This document shows positions 10,520 to 22,390 of a stretch of DNA of 64,000 nucleotides, one piece after another (position 1 is the stretch's first letter; each line of letters begins with the position of its first letter). Under the pieces are notes generated by a model, which was not told the DNA's origin, made no database searches, and worked only from the letters and a program-made list of their open reading frames with translations. Position numbers and translations under genes: made by a program. Origin of the DNA: Diphasiastrum complanatum (taxonomy: Eukaryota; Streptophyta; Lycopodiopsida; Lycopodiales; Lycopodiaceae); assembly GCA_029204225.1 (NCBI GenBank), contig CM055108.1, positions 12,089,955-12,153,954 on the forward strand, given 5' to 3'.

Positions 10520-10955
10520 AGAAGTTTATCAGAGATAGACGAAGTAGATGCCTTGCGTATTGATTCTTTTGTATTGTCAGTAACAGGTTCATTTTTTTTA
10601 CAGATTGAATTAGCTTTGTAGAGCACGCGGTTTCGTCTGCTATTGTCTTGTGCTCCACAACATTATTGACATGTATATTTTGCTATACTTAATCTGATAA
10701 CAGTTCTGTTTCGTTTTGCGTTCAGATTTGTGTCAATATTCCTATGTTTTTCTACATTCTGTTTGACTCTCTTATTGCTCACTCTGGTAATCTGTTCTTA
10801 GCGAATTATTATTAGTCTAGCTATTGGCGACTAATATTTAGTCTTGACTTTCACGACTAATTCGCGACCGATTATCATTGGAGCTCAGTCCAGCTCTTCG
10901 CGAATCTTTCGCGACTAATAGTTTGTCTAGCTGTTCGCGACAAATTATTCTTCGT
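10520..10955 (-). repeat. Repeat R copy 1 (copia family C LTR portion)
   Basis: Reverse-oriented relative of 47230-47580 and 54440-54860. Shared marks include gcacgcggtttcgtctgctattgt, a gaacgcag-type block and several TTCGCGA motifs. The 54-kb copy adjoins a tRNA-Met-type primer site, so R is LTR sequence of a copia element. Confidence 0.65.
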
Positions 10956-11200
10956 GTCTCTCCATGAGTTTCTTCCTTTTATAGCAAGTTCAAATTCTAT
11001 TTGGCCACTTGGCTTTCTCTCCAAAATGCTAAACCCTACTATTTTTGGGTCTAGACTCAAAGTACCCAACATTTAAATTTGAATCTCTCTCAAACTCGAC
11101 TATCAACTTTCCCACACTTTCAAAAAGTATTTATTGAATGTACTTTAAACTAATATGATTTCAAAAAATTTATCTCTTCCAAATTGTGCTTCCTCAAATA
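10943..11200 (-). mobile_element. Copia family A LTR fragment
   Basis: Contains the same block as 7900-8012 and 60286-60400: tctccatgagtttcttcctt, then ttggccacttggctttctctc and gtacccaacat. It continues with U3 sequence (aaatttgaatctctctcaaactcg) shared with the 60.4-kb LTR. It abuts repeat R directly at about 10950. Confidence 0.65.
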
Positions 11201-11489
11201 AGATCCCGAAAGGAGTAAATCCTTTCTTGCAGCATAAAATCAAAGGCTACGTAGCTCCTGATTATTGCAATGCAATTTTTTGAATCCATTTCTCAATAGA
11301 ATCCAGAAGATTCTTGCTTGCAGCAAAGAAATATCAACCTGTCAATTCTTCGCAGAGTAGTAGCGGTGTGTTACAGCTATTAGCGGATTTGGGCTCCACA
11401 ACGTGTGTAGAGTATTTCATGATGGCTGCTGCAGTAGACAGGGATGAAGCAAAAGCGGCCCATTATAAATCAAAAGATAGATTCCAAAT

Positions 11490-11810
11490 TTGTTCTAAAT
11501 GCTAGTTCTTGGAAGTCCTTGAAGATGGCCAAGTCTTCAATGACTTCAAGTAATTGAACTTAACATCTAAAACTTGAAATTATAACAGGATTGATTACCC
11601 TTTGTTGGAGATCAACCAGAAGCCCATTGTAGACGTTCTTCAAATAAATTGGTTGTCTAAGTTTTGTGATTCCTGCAGGTATCAGATAAGCAGACGTAGA
11701 ACCAAAGTTGGTTTCACCTGACCCTAGATCAATGATCAATACATATGCAGGAAGAATCATGAAATAGAATTAGTCATTCACCAAGGAGAAAACTATGGAC
11801 TTAATTTTCA
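11490..11810 (-). repeat. Inverted-copy repeat containing a short conserved ORF
   Basis: The reverse complement of 26545-26870 with moderate divergence. Read leftwards it encodes 66 residues (11760-11560), including DLGSGETNFGSTS, IPAGITKLRQPIYLKN and NGLLVDLQQRV. The other copy keeps part of this frame (YLKN-YNGL-QQRV). I do not recognise the protein. The right part runs into an inverted piece of family B LTR (11814-11860 matches 10362-10410 reversed). Confidence 0.45.
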
Positions 11811-12141
11811 ATAGATCGTGGGTGGCTGCTGTCGTTGTCAAATTTGTTAGCACAGTTGCATTTACTTCAGAACTATACTTCACGATAAATCTGATTTCAG
11901 TAATACCACATACAAAGCATCTCTAATCTCTTCGGTGGACTGTACTCTAGTTTCAGAGTATGAATTAATTTTTAAGATCCTGTTGGGCAATTGGAACTCT
12001 TAAGGCTGTGATTACTTTTAGCATAAGCTATTTTTTAGACTGTTTTTGCATCTAGTAGCTGGTTAGAATGGGAGAGCTGTTCCGCAATATTCTTGCTCTC
12101 TTCTCCGTTCGCGTTCTTCTATCTCCCTTGCCCCATCAGAT

Positions 12142-12153
12142 TGGTATCAAAGC
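12142..12153 (+). other. Copia primer binding site
   Basis: tggtatcaaagc, one base from the TGGTATCAGAGC that pairs with initiator tRNA-Met in copia elements. It precedes the gag frame by about 55 bp. Confidence 0.65.
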
Positions 12154-12207
12154 TTTGCTTAAATAAACCGAGTAATTAAGTTTGTTCTATTTGTATACTG
12201 TTATCAT

Positions 12208-12568
12208 GTCTCATATAGGTAGCTCTTCATCTTCATCACTAAGTGAAGTTAGAATCATTGACAAGTTCAATGGTTCTAACTTTTACAATTGGAAGTTAAA
12301 ACTTAGAATGATGTTGATAGATAGAGATATTTGGGATGTAGTAGAAGGTGCAGTCCTGAAACCAGAAGATGGTGATCAAGCAAAGTCCTGGAGGATCAAA
12401 GATCAGAAGGCCCTAGCATGTATCACACTCAATCTGGCCGACTCCCAAATATCTCACGTTACCACTTGCAAGACATCTAAGGAATCACTGGACTTGTTAT
12501 CAAGTCTTTATGAGACTCACGATGTAACCACGAGACATCTTAGAAGGAAGTTCTTTACTCTTAGTTGA
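12208..12568 (+). pseudogene. Copia gag N-terminal fragment
   Basis: About 119 codons from MSHIGSSSS. It contains KFNGSNFYNWKLKLRMML, WDVVEGAV, DQKALACI and LDLLSSLYETHDV, the usual start of copia Gag (UBN2-like domain). The frame stops at 12566 and the sequence jumps directly to integrase, so the rest of gag and the protease were deleted. Confidence 0.8.
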
Positions 12569-12572
12569 TGGT

Positions 12573-13150
12573 TTGGATTTCTCGTCTTCATTAGATAGGA
12601 AATCTTTCTTTTGTGAATCATGCATCTATGGGAAGCACTCTAGAAGCAAGTTTCCAAAATCACACTCCATCAAAAGAAAGCATATATTAGATCTTATACA
12701 TAGTGATCTTTGTGGTCCAATGCCAGCTCCATCATTAGGAGATGCAATCTATTTTATCACTTTCATAGATGATTATTCTAGATGGTCTACAACCATGTTC
12801 ATTAAGCACAAATCTGAAGCCTTTGAATGCTTCAAGAGGCCATGGTTGAGACACAAATGTCTAAGAAAGTGAAAGCACTCTGAACTGATGGTGGCTGCGA
12901 ATACATCTCTAACAAGATGTCCGACTACATGGCTGAACATGGTATTAGAAGACAGTTCACCACTTCCTATTCACCTCAACAGAATGGGATTGCAGAAAGG
13001 AAGAATCAAACTCAGCCAGATCTATGCTACATCAAGCATAACCAACGAAGTTCTGAGCAGAAGCTACTACCACAACCTGTTACATGCAGTAGCTGCAGGT
13101 TCTGTAGAAGGAACATCAACGTTGGAAGAATCCATGCTACATAAAATAGG
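12573..13150 (+). pseudogene. Copia integrase fragment, frameshifted
   Basis: Zinc-binding end CESCIYGKHSRSKFP, then DLIHSDLCGP and FIDDYSR with the first catalytic aspartates. After a frameshift near 12840 comes LRTDGG-EYIS and YSPQQNGIAERKNQ, with the downstream D and E region. The frame then decays. It is continuous with the gag fragment to the left. Confidence 0.8.
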
Positions 13151-13324
13151 ATGAAATGACATAGCATCGTTTATCGATGGTTGTTTAAAATCATAATATG
13201 TATGTTCTTGAAAATCAGCATCCCTAGAGACAAATACTACATTGGTGGATTGATCATAAACTTTATAAGCTTTACGTTCATTAGGATAGCCAATGAAAAT
13301 ACATTTATTTATCCTATGATCCAA
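13067..13324 (-). pseudogene. Inverted copia integrase C-terminal/linker fragment
   Basis: Reads leftwards with KCIFIGYPNERKAYKVYD and FVSRDADFQE, the block that normally follows copia integrase. It is reversed relative to the integrase on its left, so an inversion or a second insertion has occurred. The plus-strand stretch 13440-13590 (RPDQARSN, EIQEEE) resembles the linker at 18600-18720. Confidence 0.7.
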
Positions 13325-13587
13325 CTCTTCCTAAGCTATTTAAGAATGTGAACAAAACATATACAACCAAAGATTTTTAAATGGTTGACACTAGGCTTGT
13401 GCCTATGCCAAACTTCATGAGGAGTCTTGTTGTTGACGACTTTGGTGCTGGATCTGTTTCAGAAGCCGAGCAGCCGACAATACCTGTCATCAGACCAGAC
13501 CAAGCTCGCTCGAACAAATATGAAGAAATTCAAGAAGAAGAATCATCGCATCCTGGTCAATCCAACGTCCACAGATCCTCACGTCAA

Positions 13588-14155
13588 ATTGTTTCAAGGG
13601 CACCTTCGTCTTTTCCAAGGGCACCTTCGGCTTCTTAAGGACACCTTCGGCTTTTTCGCAAAATTTCAAAGAGAGAAAAAAATGCCGAAGGTTGTCTAAT
13701 TTGAACGAGGAACATTCCTAGTCACTTCCCAAAATTTGCAAAGTGAGAGAAAACCACTTCACGCAAAATGAGAAGTGAGAGAATCAGCGACGTTCTCATT
13801 AGTGTCAACGATGCTAAATTGTTGACCGTATACATTATGTATAGTCGTCACAAAAGCCATATACTTCCAAGTACAATGACTTTCCTAATTAGGTGACAAG
13901 CAGTGATTGTAATTAATACATAGATGAAATCTATAAGTAGATCGTCCGAGGATAGATTATGGGTTGCTCCGTCCATGAGACACATTGTTTGAACATCCCA
14001 ATTATGCCGTCATTTTTTGTTGTAATTGCTATTCTATATTGTGCTTCAGTGTAATATAGCAGCAGCTTGCTTTTATCTGTGTACAACGTAGGTGAATGCT
14101 TGTTGTGATTGAATGTACTTTCATTGCTGTTTGATCGCGCTTGTTTACTCGCTAT
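13588..14155 (+). mobile_element. Gypsy family 1 LTR
   Basis: Homologous along its length to 27136-27662: gcaccttcgg, cttcccaaaatttgcaaagtgagag, gacgttctcat, acttccaagtacaatgact and gtgtaatatagcagca, ending near gcttgtttactc. It lies directly upstream of gypsy protease/RT sequence, so it is probably the 5' LTR. The left end holds three ~21-bp tandem copies of aagggcaccttcg (13596-13655). Confidence 0.65.
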
Positions 14156-16555
14156 GAATACTCAATTTTCTCATCATGAAGAACCCTTCAAGATGACTGA
14201 ACCGGAAGCGCTGCAATTAGAGATACTCATGAATATTTTATCTAGTCGGAAAAATATTACATTAGGAGAATTTTTGAAGTTGGTGCCAAAAGCAAAGGAA
14301 GTATTAGCGCAAAACTTAACTCAAACTGAACAAGAAGCCCATCAAGAACCACTTTTTTGTGCTGGATTTGTCGGAGCAGCCTGGGAAAGTGAGCAAAAAC
14401 ATATCACTCTACCAATATAACATAGACAATTTTCCAAAGAAGCCGCCGTGATAGATGGAGGTTTGGGAGTTAACTTTATTTCAATAAAGCTATGTGCAAA
14501 GTGGGGCCTTTCAAGGTTTAAGCTTGCTACTTTTGCCATTAAGCTAGCTAATCAAACTACAGTCCGTCTACAAAGAATGGTTGAAGACATACCTGTCAGA
14601 ATTGCTGGAGTACAGTTTGTCTTTACTTTTGTAGTAATGGACTTATCTGACGCACCAAATGTCTACTGAGTCCTATTGGGACGCCCATGGTTACGAGCTA
14701 TTCATAACTGTAGTAACGAAAAAATCACTTTTGAAAATTATGAACGTGCATTCAAAGTTGATCCAATCACTTGGACTATCAAACCAGTGGTCCAAAAGGA
14801 GGAGGATGATTCATCAACAATGGACCATACCTGTGACTGACCAGTCAAAAATTGGGGAGTTCATGATGACTCTCAAACTGATACTGTCAGCTGGAATCAA
14901 GCTCTTGCAACAATTGATTGTACAGCAGGGTATATGTGTCAACAAGATAATTAGTCCAACTTGAGCGAGATTTCATTATTGGGTCGAACTTTAGATACAC
15001 TGACCACTTTTTCTTTAAATGTGCTAAATGTAACTTGGATATCAATGGAACCCATACCAGATCCAATTGAAGATAAACTTATTCATGTGAGTCATGCCTT
15101 GACTTATGATGACAATGCAGAACTTACTGATGAACAGGTTCTAAACCACATGAATCCTACCAGATTTGGAGTATGTGATATTCCCGATGAACCAACAATA
15201 ATATCGTCAAAAGCAGTTATATTGAAGGAAGACAAGATTACAGAATCAATGACGAAAAAGAAAACTAAGCAACATTACAATACGGTCCTGAAATGAGAAA
15301 GTCCACCTCAAAAGGTTGATTCGAAGAATGTGCCACCTTTATTGGATAAAGGCAAAGGGAAAGTCAAGGATGGTTCTTCAAGTCAGAGCTCTCGCGAGAC
15401 ATCACCGTCCAGGAAGTCATCACCTTCAAAGAAGAATCCATCTTCTTGGAAGTCATCGCCTCCACGATCGATATATGTTAAGAGAGCTAAATGAAGATCC
15501 AAGACTAATCCTTTTGACAAAGAACAATCAGATGAAGTCTAGCATGATATGCCAGAGCATTTCAAACGCTATACTCTGGATGATGTGGTTATCATGTTAC
15601 CAAAAGCACATCGTGAACATGAAGAACAAGTGTCAGAATCGAAAGATGTTACGATGGTCCTGCTAGGACGCAGCCTATGAATCTTGTGGAACCAGGAGGA
15701 CCAGAAAAGATTGTACAAGTTGGAGCACAACTTAATCTTGAACAGTTTCAAGTGCTACGGACATTGCTTATTAAGTATCAAGATTTCTTTGCTTGGACTT
15801 ATAAAGATCTCAAAGGGATTCCGACATCAGTTATTGAGCATACCATACCCTTAATACCTGATGTAGTTCCAAAGGTCACAAAGTTCTATCGTTGTAATCC
15901 TTATGTTACGGATTTGAAAAAGAAAGAGTTATAGAGATTGCTTGAAGTCGATTTCATTTATGAGATCGAGCACACTGACTAGGTTTCACCAATTGTCATT
16001 GATCCTAAGAAGAATGGGAAATTGAGAATTTGTGTGAATCTCAAGGCCTTGAACAAATTGACGCGAAAGGCTCACTTTCCGTTACCTTTTACAGAAAGCA
16101 TTTTGGATCGTCTTGGTGGAATAAAAGCTTACAATTTTTTAGATGGATTCAGTGGATGCAACCAGGTCAAGATTGCACCTATAGATCATCATAAAACAGC
16201 CTTTGGAACAGAATGGGACATTTATGCTTATAAAGTAAGGCCTTTTGGACTCTATAATACATCTACTTCATTCCAAAGAGTGATGTAGTTTGCTTTCAAA
16301 GATTATCTACAATTTTTTTTTGAAATTTACTTGGATGACCTCGGAGTGCATAGCACAGATACAGACCACGTGGATTGTTTGGAAAGAGTATTTGAATGTT
16401 GTCGCAAGTACCAAATTTTCCTAAATCCAGAAAAGTGTCAGATATGGGTTTCTCATGGAGTTGTTCTTTGGCATGTGGTATCAAGGCATGGCATTGCGAT
16501 GGATTATAATTTCAGTGTGAACATGAAATTCAATCGTCCAATCTGGAGAACGTAG
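14156..16555 (+). pseudogene. Ty3/gypsy protease-RT polyprotein remnant
   Basis: Several in-frame stops, but family marks are clear. Protease-like VIDGGLGVNFIS and, past a stop, LLGRPWLRAIH lie near 14445-14705. RT motifs follow at about 15970-16460: VSPIVIDPKKNGKLRICVN, FLDGFSGCNQ, DHHKTAFGTEWD, FGLYNTSTSFQRVM and the catalytic YLDDLG, with FLNPEKCQIW at the end. The sequence breaks off at about 16555, and RNase H and integrase are missing. The FAWTYKDLKGIP segment before RT is shared with the gypsy pol at 57408-59930, so the two are related Tat-like elements. Confidence 0.82.
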
Positions 16556-16559
16556 TATC

Positions 16560-18290
16560 GGTGCCGAAGCTAATGCTTTTTTTCAATTTTTCAAAGGCTT
16601 CTAATGCCTCAACTGTCCAAATAGGAGAAATGGTCAGTTTGCCTATAGGTCTCACCAGATCAAAGAATATAATAAAAATTCGATAATAATTCACATGACC
16701 CATAAAAACACAAACTCTACAAATTGTTCATGGTAGTGGTAATTTCACAATGACTTTGATTTTGGAGATATGTTATCACTCTCATGGGAATGAACCTACG
16801 CGTGACAACTAACTTCATCTCCTTGATGCTAGATTGCTTGGATCTTGGGTTGAGGATAGGCTAGGAAGGAAACTCACTACAGTCATGACAATCTCTAACA
16901 CATCTTTCTTCTATGGTATTGTGTCCATTTTTCTTTTTTTTCTTTTTGGTGACATATTAAAATTAGCTTTTCATTTTCTAGTACTACAAAAGGCTTGGAT
17001 GCCATAGCATGGGCCACTGTATCATGTGAATCATTCACAACCATTCAACTTTATCATGTAAAACAAATTGTATAGTCTATTTGATAATGCAAGTACCAAC
17101 TTGTGTAGTCTATACAAACAAGAGGGAAGAGCTTGGATGCAAAATCATAGAATTCTCTTGGTAGTGGGGCACATTTCCACTTAATATAGAGAGTGGAGAG
17201 TCATTCCAAAGTGAGTGAGATGTCAAGTTCAAGTGCATGAGGTGTGGGGAAGACTCCAATTGGACTTAAGGTGAAGTGGAATGCATGAATGAGGTGTATT
17301 AGTTAGAGAGGGTGAATTGGTGAGGTGTACAACTTTGGGAGAGCGATTAGGATGAGTTGGATGGAGAACTAGGAGTGTAGGAGGGCGCCCCATTCTAGGT
17401 GTCAAAGAGCCTAGAATGCATGTGGCAGGTAGGTGGTACAAGGTTTAATCTTGACTTTTATTTACGTATAGTTTTTCATTGTCACAACTTGGGAATTCAC
17501 CCAAGTGCAATCTTTCTAGGGAAAAGGCCAAAGTTTATGCCCATCTTGTTTTGGATAATAGTCATTGATTCATTGGCACTTTTTTTTTCTAGAGGTTGTC
17601 CATCCTCAATCATGGTCATTGGCACTTTTTCTAGAGGTTGCCCATCCTCAATCATGGTGGATAGGGTGATCACTCCCTTGGCCTTGTCCTATTCTTTATA
17701 GACTCTTTTGAGCCTTCATTATAGACTTAGAAATAAGCTTTCTGTATAGACTCCTCTGAGCCTTCTTTATAAACTCCTCTGAGCCTTCATTATAGACTTA
17801 GAAATAAGCCTTCTTCTTGTAAATAATCTTAAGCTTTAAAAGCTTCTTGCTCTTGTTCTGGTCCTTCAAGCACTTTCATGAGTACCTACATATATCTGGA
17901 CATCCCTTCAAAGAAAGGTCAGTCCTTAAGCCTAGAAGGTTTCTTATTCTTGTTATTGTTCTTCAAGCACTTTCATGAGTACCTATGCATACCCTCAAAG
18001 AAAGGTCAGTCCTTAAGCCTAGAAGGCTTCTTAGTTCTACATGTATCAATGCCTGTTACTCAAATCATTAAAGCAATAAATTCATAAAATATCCAAAAAT
18101 AATAATGTTCATTGATAGTTTCATGTCATCAAAGTCTATATGGAGTTTGAAGCTGGGAAAGTCTTTATTACTTTGGGGCAATTTGTCTCTACAAATTACA
18201 AGAAGCCACATCCATAGCCTGTTATCTATAGAATAGATCCAACACAAAAGTAGTCAATAGAAGAATTCCTTATCAAGTGTGGCATGGACA
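16560..18290. other. Non-coding repeat debris with local duplications
   Basis: No gene. 16760-16860 is the reverse complement of 47690-47780 (gypsy LTR-related, with gggaatgaacctacgcgtgac). Direct duplications follow. A ~48-bp unit (ttggcac...catcctcaatcatggt) lies at 17572 and 17622. A ~50-bp unit (gactcctctgagccttc...) lies at 17700-17815. A ~85-bp unit (ttcaagcactttcatgagtacct...aagcctagaaggctt) lies at 17865 and 17960. Confidence 0.55.
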
Positions 18291-18299
18291 CAAACCTAG

Positions 18300-19110
18300 T
18301 GTCAACAGCCATCTAATAGTTGTATATGCTTTGTTCATGTTCCTAAGCAGCTTAGGAAGAAATTAGACCAAAGGCCAAGTAAATGCATTTTCATTGGCTA
18401 TCTTGATGAACATAAAGCTTATAAAGTTTATGATCCATCCCCCAATGTAGCATTTGTTTCTAGGAATGTAATCTTCAAAGAAGATGCATTCTACAACAAC
18501 CATCAACAAATGATGTTGTGTCATTTCATCCTATCTTACACAACATCGAATCTTCCACTCATGATGTCCCTTCTACACAACAACCTACAACCGAAGAAAT
18601 TCAAGTTACAAAAGACGAGCAACCAACAATACTTGTCGAGAGACCAAATCAAGCTAGCTCCAACAAATTTGGAGAAATTCAAGAAGCGGCACCAATTGAA
18701 TCTGGTCAACCAGTTGTTCGAAGATCTTCGATAACTCGAACAATACTAGAGAGGTATACACCTCAATCTTTCTGGACTTCATTTGGAGATCCAGAGACCC
18801 TAGCTGAAGCAATCAACTCTAAGTATGTTGTGAAGTGGTTCGAAACAAAACTCACTTTTGTCGAACCAAACCTGGACCTTGGTCGAATTCTCCACTCACA
18901 AGAGAGTTATCGACAACAAGTGGATCTTCAAGAAGAATATCAACTCTGATGGCTCCATTGCAAAATGGAAAGCAAGGTTGGTGGCTGTTAGTGGATTCTA
19001 AAGAATCCCCAGATGCCGAGCCAAGTTGAAGACACAGAGTATCTCTCACCCATGACTGAAAAGGTCTCAGAAGGAGGAGAGCAAAAGAAACTGAGAGCCG
19101 AGGATTACTA
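18300..19110 (+). pseudogene. Copia integrase-RT linker remnant
   Basis: Frameshifted pieces read KCIFIGYLDEHKAYKVYDPS, FVSRNVIF, a Ser/Pro/Gln-rich linker, then an RT start with NSKWIFK-like residues and KWKARLV. No catalytic YVDD. It is the same lineage as the 12.2-13.6 kb pieces, with which it shares the linker RPNQASSNK. Confidence 0.65.
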
Positions 19111-19210
19111 GCTAGGATGACAATTATTATCTATGTGAACCTACATAGTGTATCCCAGTGAAGGAACAACCATGTAGGAGCTAGTAATGTTTCCTAGGCA
19201 AAGTAAATAA

Positions 19211-19500
19211 GTGTAGACACCCTTAAGTAATTTAGAGTGAACCACTTTTTGATGGTGACCTCTAGTGGAAGGGCTTTTTCCACTTGTAATTTCTAAATTA
19301 GTGGAATTGCCACTTGGGCTCCACATGGACAGCCCTCTTGCTTATTTAAGGACCCCCCTCTCTTGTGAGGGAGCTTTTGATTGTATTGTCATTCCTCTTG
19401 ATTGAATAAAGAAGATCTTCCATGAGTTTTTGGCAATTATGAAGCTCTTTGTTCATGACAATCTTCTTGAGTGAAATTTCTATGAGCATGTTCTGATTTC
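19211..19500 (+). mobile_element. Possible LTR with TATA-like and polyadenylation motifs
   Basis: tgtagacaccc start, cttatttaagg at about 19340 and ttgaataaag at about 19400, in the order expected of an LTR promoter and R region. No second copy is visible, so this is tentative. Confidence 0.3.
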
Positions 19501-20009
19501 TTTTTGTGAATGTGGATTAGTTAGATCTCTTGCTTACTTTCTTTCTTTGTGGAATGTAGATGTGGATGCAAGAAGACTTAACCATAAAGAACTGGCTGCT
19601 GGAAACGGGCAGAAACACTCGGTTTCTAGAGCGGTAACCACCTGAAGTAACAAAGAAGTAAGAAGAAGAAGAACAGTATTTATAGATTCGGCTGGAATCT
19701 GTGAACATTTGGTGCCATTTCCACAGCTACACAAACACTTATCAATGTCAAACCTTTCCGATCTGTGTTGCCAAACCATCATTTTGAAGTCTTCCACACG
19801 CATCATTACCGAGCTCGTCACTTTGGTTTCGATCGACGTACAACTCCGTTTTCGATCGAGGCTTCATGCTCCTTACCTAGTCGAGCTCCACGACTCTCGT
19901 CTGGACCAGACAGAACCTTGTTTCATTCACCTATTAAAACTACACACCAAATCTCAACTGACTCGCTATTAGGAATATCTTGCCAAGTCCTGAGTTAGCA
20001 CTCAACCGA

Positions 20010-20640
20010 TGCTCATCGATCATCTCACCCGAGCCTTTCAGTTGACATCTCGACCACAGACCTTCTATCGCATTTCAACTGGTGCCTTTCAGTTACATCT
20101 CGACCGAAGACATCCTGTAAGATCTCAACCGGAAATTTTCTATCCAGTCTCAACCGAATCAACCTGTCAAATCTCGACCGAAGACATCCTGTCAGATCTC
20201 GATTGGAGACATCCTGTCAGATCTTGACCGGAGGCTTCTCTCAAATCTTGACCAAAGCTTTCTATCAGATCTCAACTGAAGCAACGTGTCAAATCTGGAC
20301 CGGAGACATCCTGTCAGGTCTTGACCGGAGGCTTCTCTCAAATCTCGACCGAAGCTTTCTATCAGATCTCAACCAGAGGCTTTCTATTAGATCTCGACCA
20401 GAGCCTTCCGTCCTGATCTCGACCTAAGCGTTCTGTTAGATCTCAACCGAAGCGGTCTGTTGGATCTCGACTGAAGCGTCCTGTTGGATCTCGACCGAAG
20501 CGTTCTGTTGGATCTCAACCGAAGTACTCTATTAGATCTCAACTGATGTATTCTATTAGATCTCAACAGAAGTACTTTATTTGATCTCGATCGAAGCCAT
20601 TCCCTCAGCTCTCAACTGGACCTTTCTATCAATTCTCAAC
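20010..20640. repeat. Minisatellite, ~27-bp units
   Basis: About 20 degenerate units with the core atctcgaccgaag followed by a variable cttctatcag-type spacer. Units grow more divergent at both ends. It ends 50 bp before ORFa copy 2 and is absent from the other ORFa copy. Confidence 0.85.
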
Positions 20641-21265
20641 CAAAGAGAGTACTTCAATCATCCTTATGTTGAAGGTGCTAATCATTTTTTTCATGGCTTC
20701 TAATGTTTTTGAGGTTTCTTCTTCTTATGATGCAATCATAAAGAGGGAGTCTTATGAGGGAAAGACCAATGGAAGATTGGTTCTTGGGAAGATCCAAGGC
20801 ATGGATCTCACATCTCTTCATCAACTTAAAAGATTCTATGATTGTGAATTGATCACTCATGATCAAGATGGCAAAAGGTTGGTTGGAGTAGACTACAGAG
20901 AGCAAATTGAGAGGCAATTTCTTCAAGGCAAGGGAGATCTCATTGGTGAGCTTATTGACATTTTTCATGGACTCAAGTTGGCTGGATTTATTAGGTTTGA
21001 TACTAATCTTCACCTACTCTACTTCATGTTGGATGGAAAGTTTGGAATCTATCTTTTGATATATGATGGTGAACGTTGGTGGCATTGTTTTCACTAACCT
21101 TTGTGGAAATTCGAGATCAAGCATTGATGAGATCTTGTTGGATCAAGATCATATGTTTGAGAGGGAGTATTTCCAGAGGGTCAAGTCTGAAGATATTCAT
21201 ATCTTTGATATATTTGATGATCAAGAGAAAGGTAAGCAAGTGGAAGTGACTCACTTTGGTTTACT

Positions 21266-21527
21266 TGTTAGAAATCAATGATAAACTTCATTGTTACTGT
21301 TTACGATGCACATTAATGCTGACAGTTGTGACCAGCTGTCAATAGCCGTAGGCTAGTCTATTAGTCTACTCGTAGGTCTTCTCTCTCTATCAGGGTTCAG
21401 GGTTTATTTGTACATTTTACATTCTGTATGAGTTAGTGTGATAGAGTGACAATACATGTTCTTCTTCCGCCTTCTTGTGGTGATTGCTTATGGTGAATGC
21501 TTGATGTTGCATATCTAATTATTGACA
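21266..21527 (+). repeat. 5' LTR of the 5.2-kb copia
   Basis: 262 bp, starts tgttagaaatc and ends attattgaca. The next base opens the primer binding site. Confidence 0.93.
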
Positions 21528-21539
21528 TGGTATCAGAGC
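21528..21539 (+). other. Primer binding site
   Basis: tggtatcagagc, the standard copia site complementary to initiator tRNA-Met, directly after the LTR. Confidence 0.92.
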
Positions 21540-22075
21540 AGCGATAGTCCTGCGTGCATGATCAGTGGATACAACTTATCACATGCTCCGCAACAAAGTG
21601 AGAAAGTCCTTCACGGGAGGTGAAAGCTTGGAGAGACAAAAACGGCTGGAAGAAATTCTTCTTTGGTGTATTTTGTAGGGTTGGAGCTCAAAATCATCAG
21701 TGGGGAATAAAAGCACAGTCCCGGAGGCATCAGAAAGGCCAGGGCAGCATCAGACAGATTGAAAATCTGTTGAGTGGGGGAGATTTTTACAATACTTCCT
21801 AGTTATTGTGGAAAGTGCTATTTGTGTGAGAGGTTTGCCAAGAAATCTCTCATTTGTCTGTTTGGAGTACCATAAATCACACTAGACAGTGTCTAGTACT
21901 ACCATTCAGAGTTAGAAGGCTTCATACTTTTCACATTACTGATCTCTGTCTTTTGAACGATCACACATTTCAAAATCTTTGCAAAGAGGAGGCGGCGTAG
22001 CCTCCGCGCCGAAGTGGGAAATCTAGAATATTCCCTCTGAAAGTTCTTATATTTCCTCTATTTTTAATCTTTTTT

Positions 22076-22325
22076 GTACCAATATTGGATCAACGCGCCA
22101 GAGGTAGGAAAAATCTTGAGCAGTCGTACATCCGCACGTCATACAGATATAGCATATCCGTACCAATATCGGATCGACGCGCCAGAGATAAATAAAACCA
22201 AGAGCAGTCGTACATCCACGCGTCATACCAATATTACATATCAGTACCAATATCAGAGCGACGTGCCAGAGGTAAAGAGAATCCCGAGCAGTCGTGCACT
22301 CGCGTGTCGTACCGATATCAGGTGT
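22076..22325 (+). repeat. Three-copy ~84-bp tandem repeat in copia leader
   Basis: Units begin near 22076, 22160 and 22243. Each starts gtaccaatat, then gacgcgccagag and gagcagtcgtac, and ends with a cgtcatac-type motif. It lies between primer site and gag in the untranslated leader, where packaging or translation signals sit in LTR elements. Confidence 0.8.
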
Positions 22326-22390
22326 ACAACAAAAAATTTACAGTTTTGTAGTGTGAATAAATTTTGTGATCCAGACTCATCTATCCAGTA

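Noticed and set aside
20009-20427. ORFs encoding repeated Asp-Leu-Asp/Ile-Ser-Thr peptides
   Set aside because: They simply translate the 27-bp minisatellite.
20010-20640. CRISPR-like array
   Set aside because: Units are contiguous degenerate ~27-bp repeats with no unique spacers, in a plant nuclear context.
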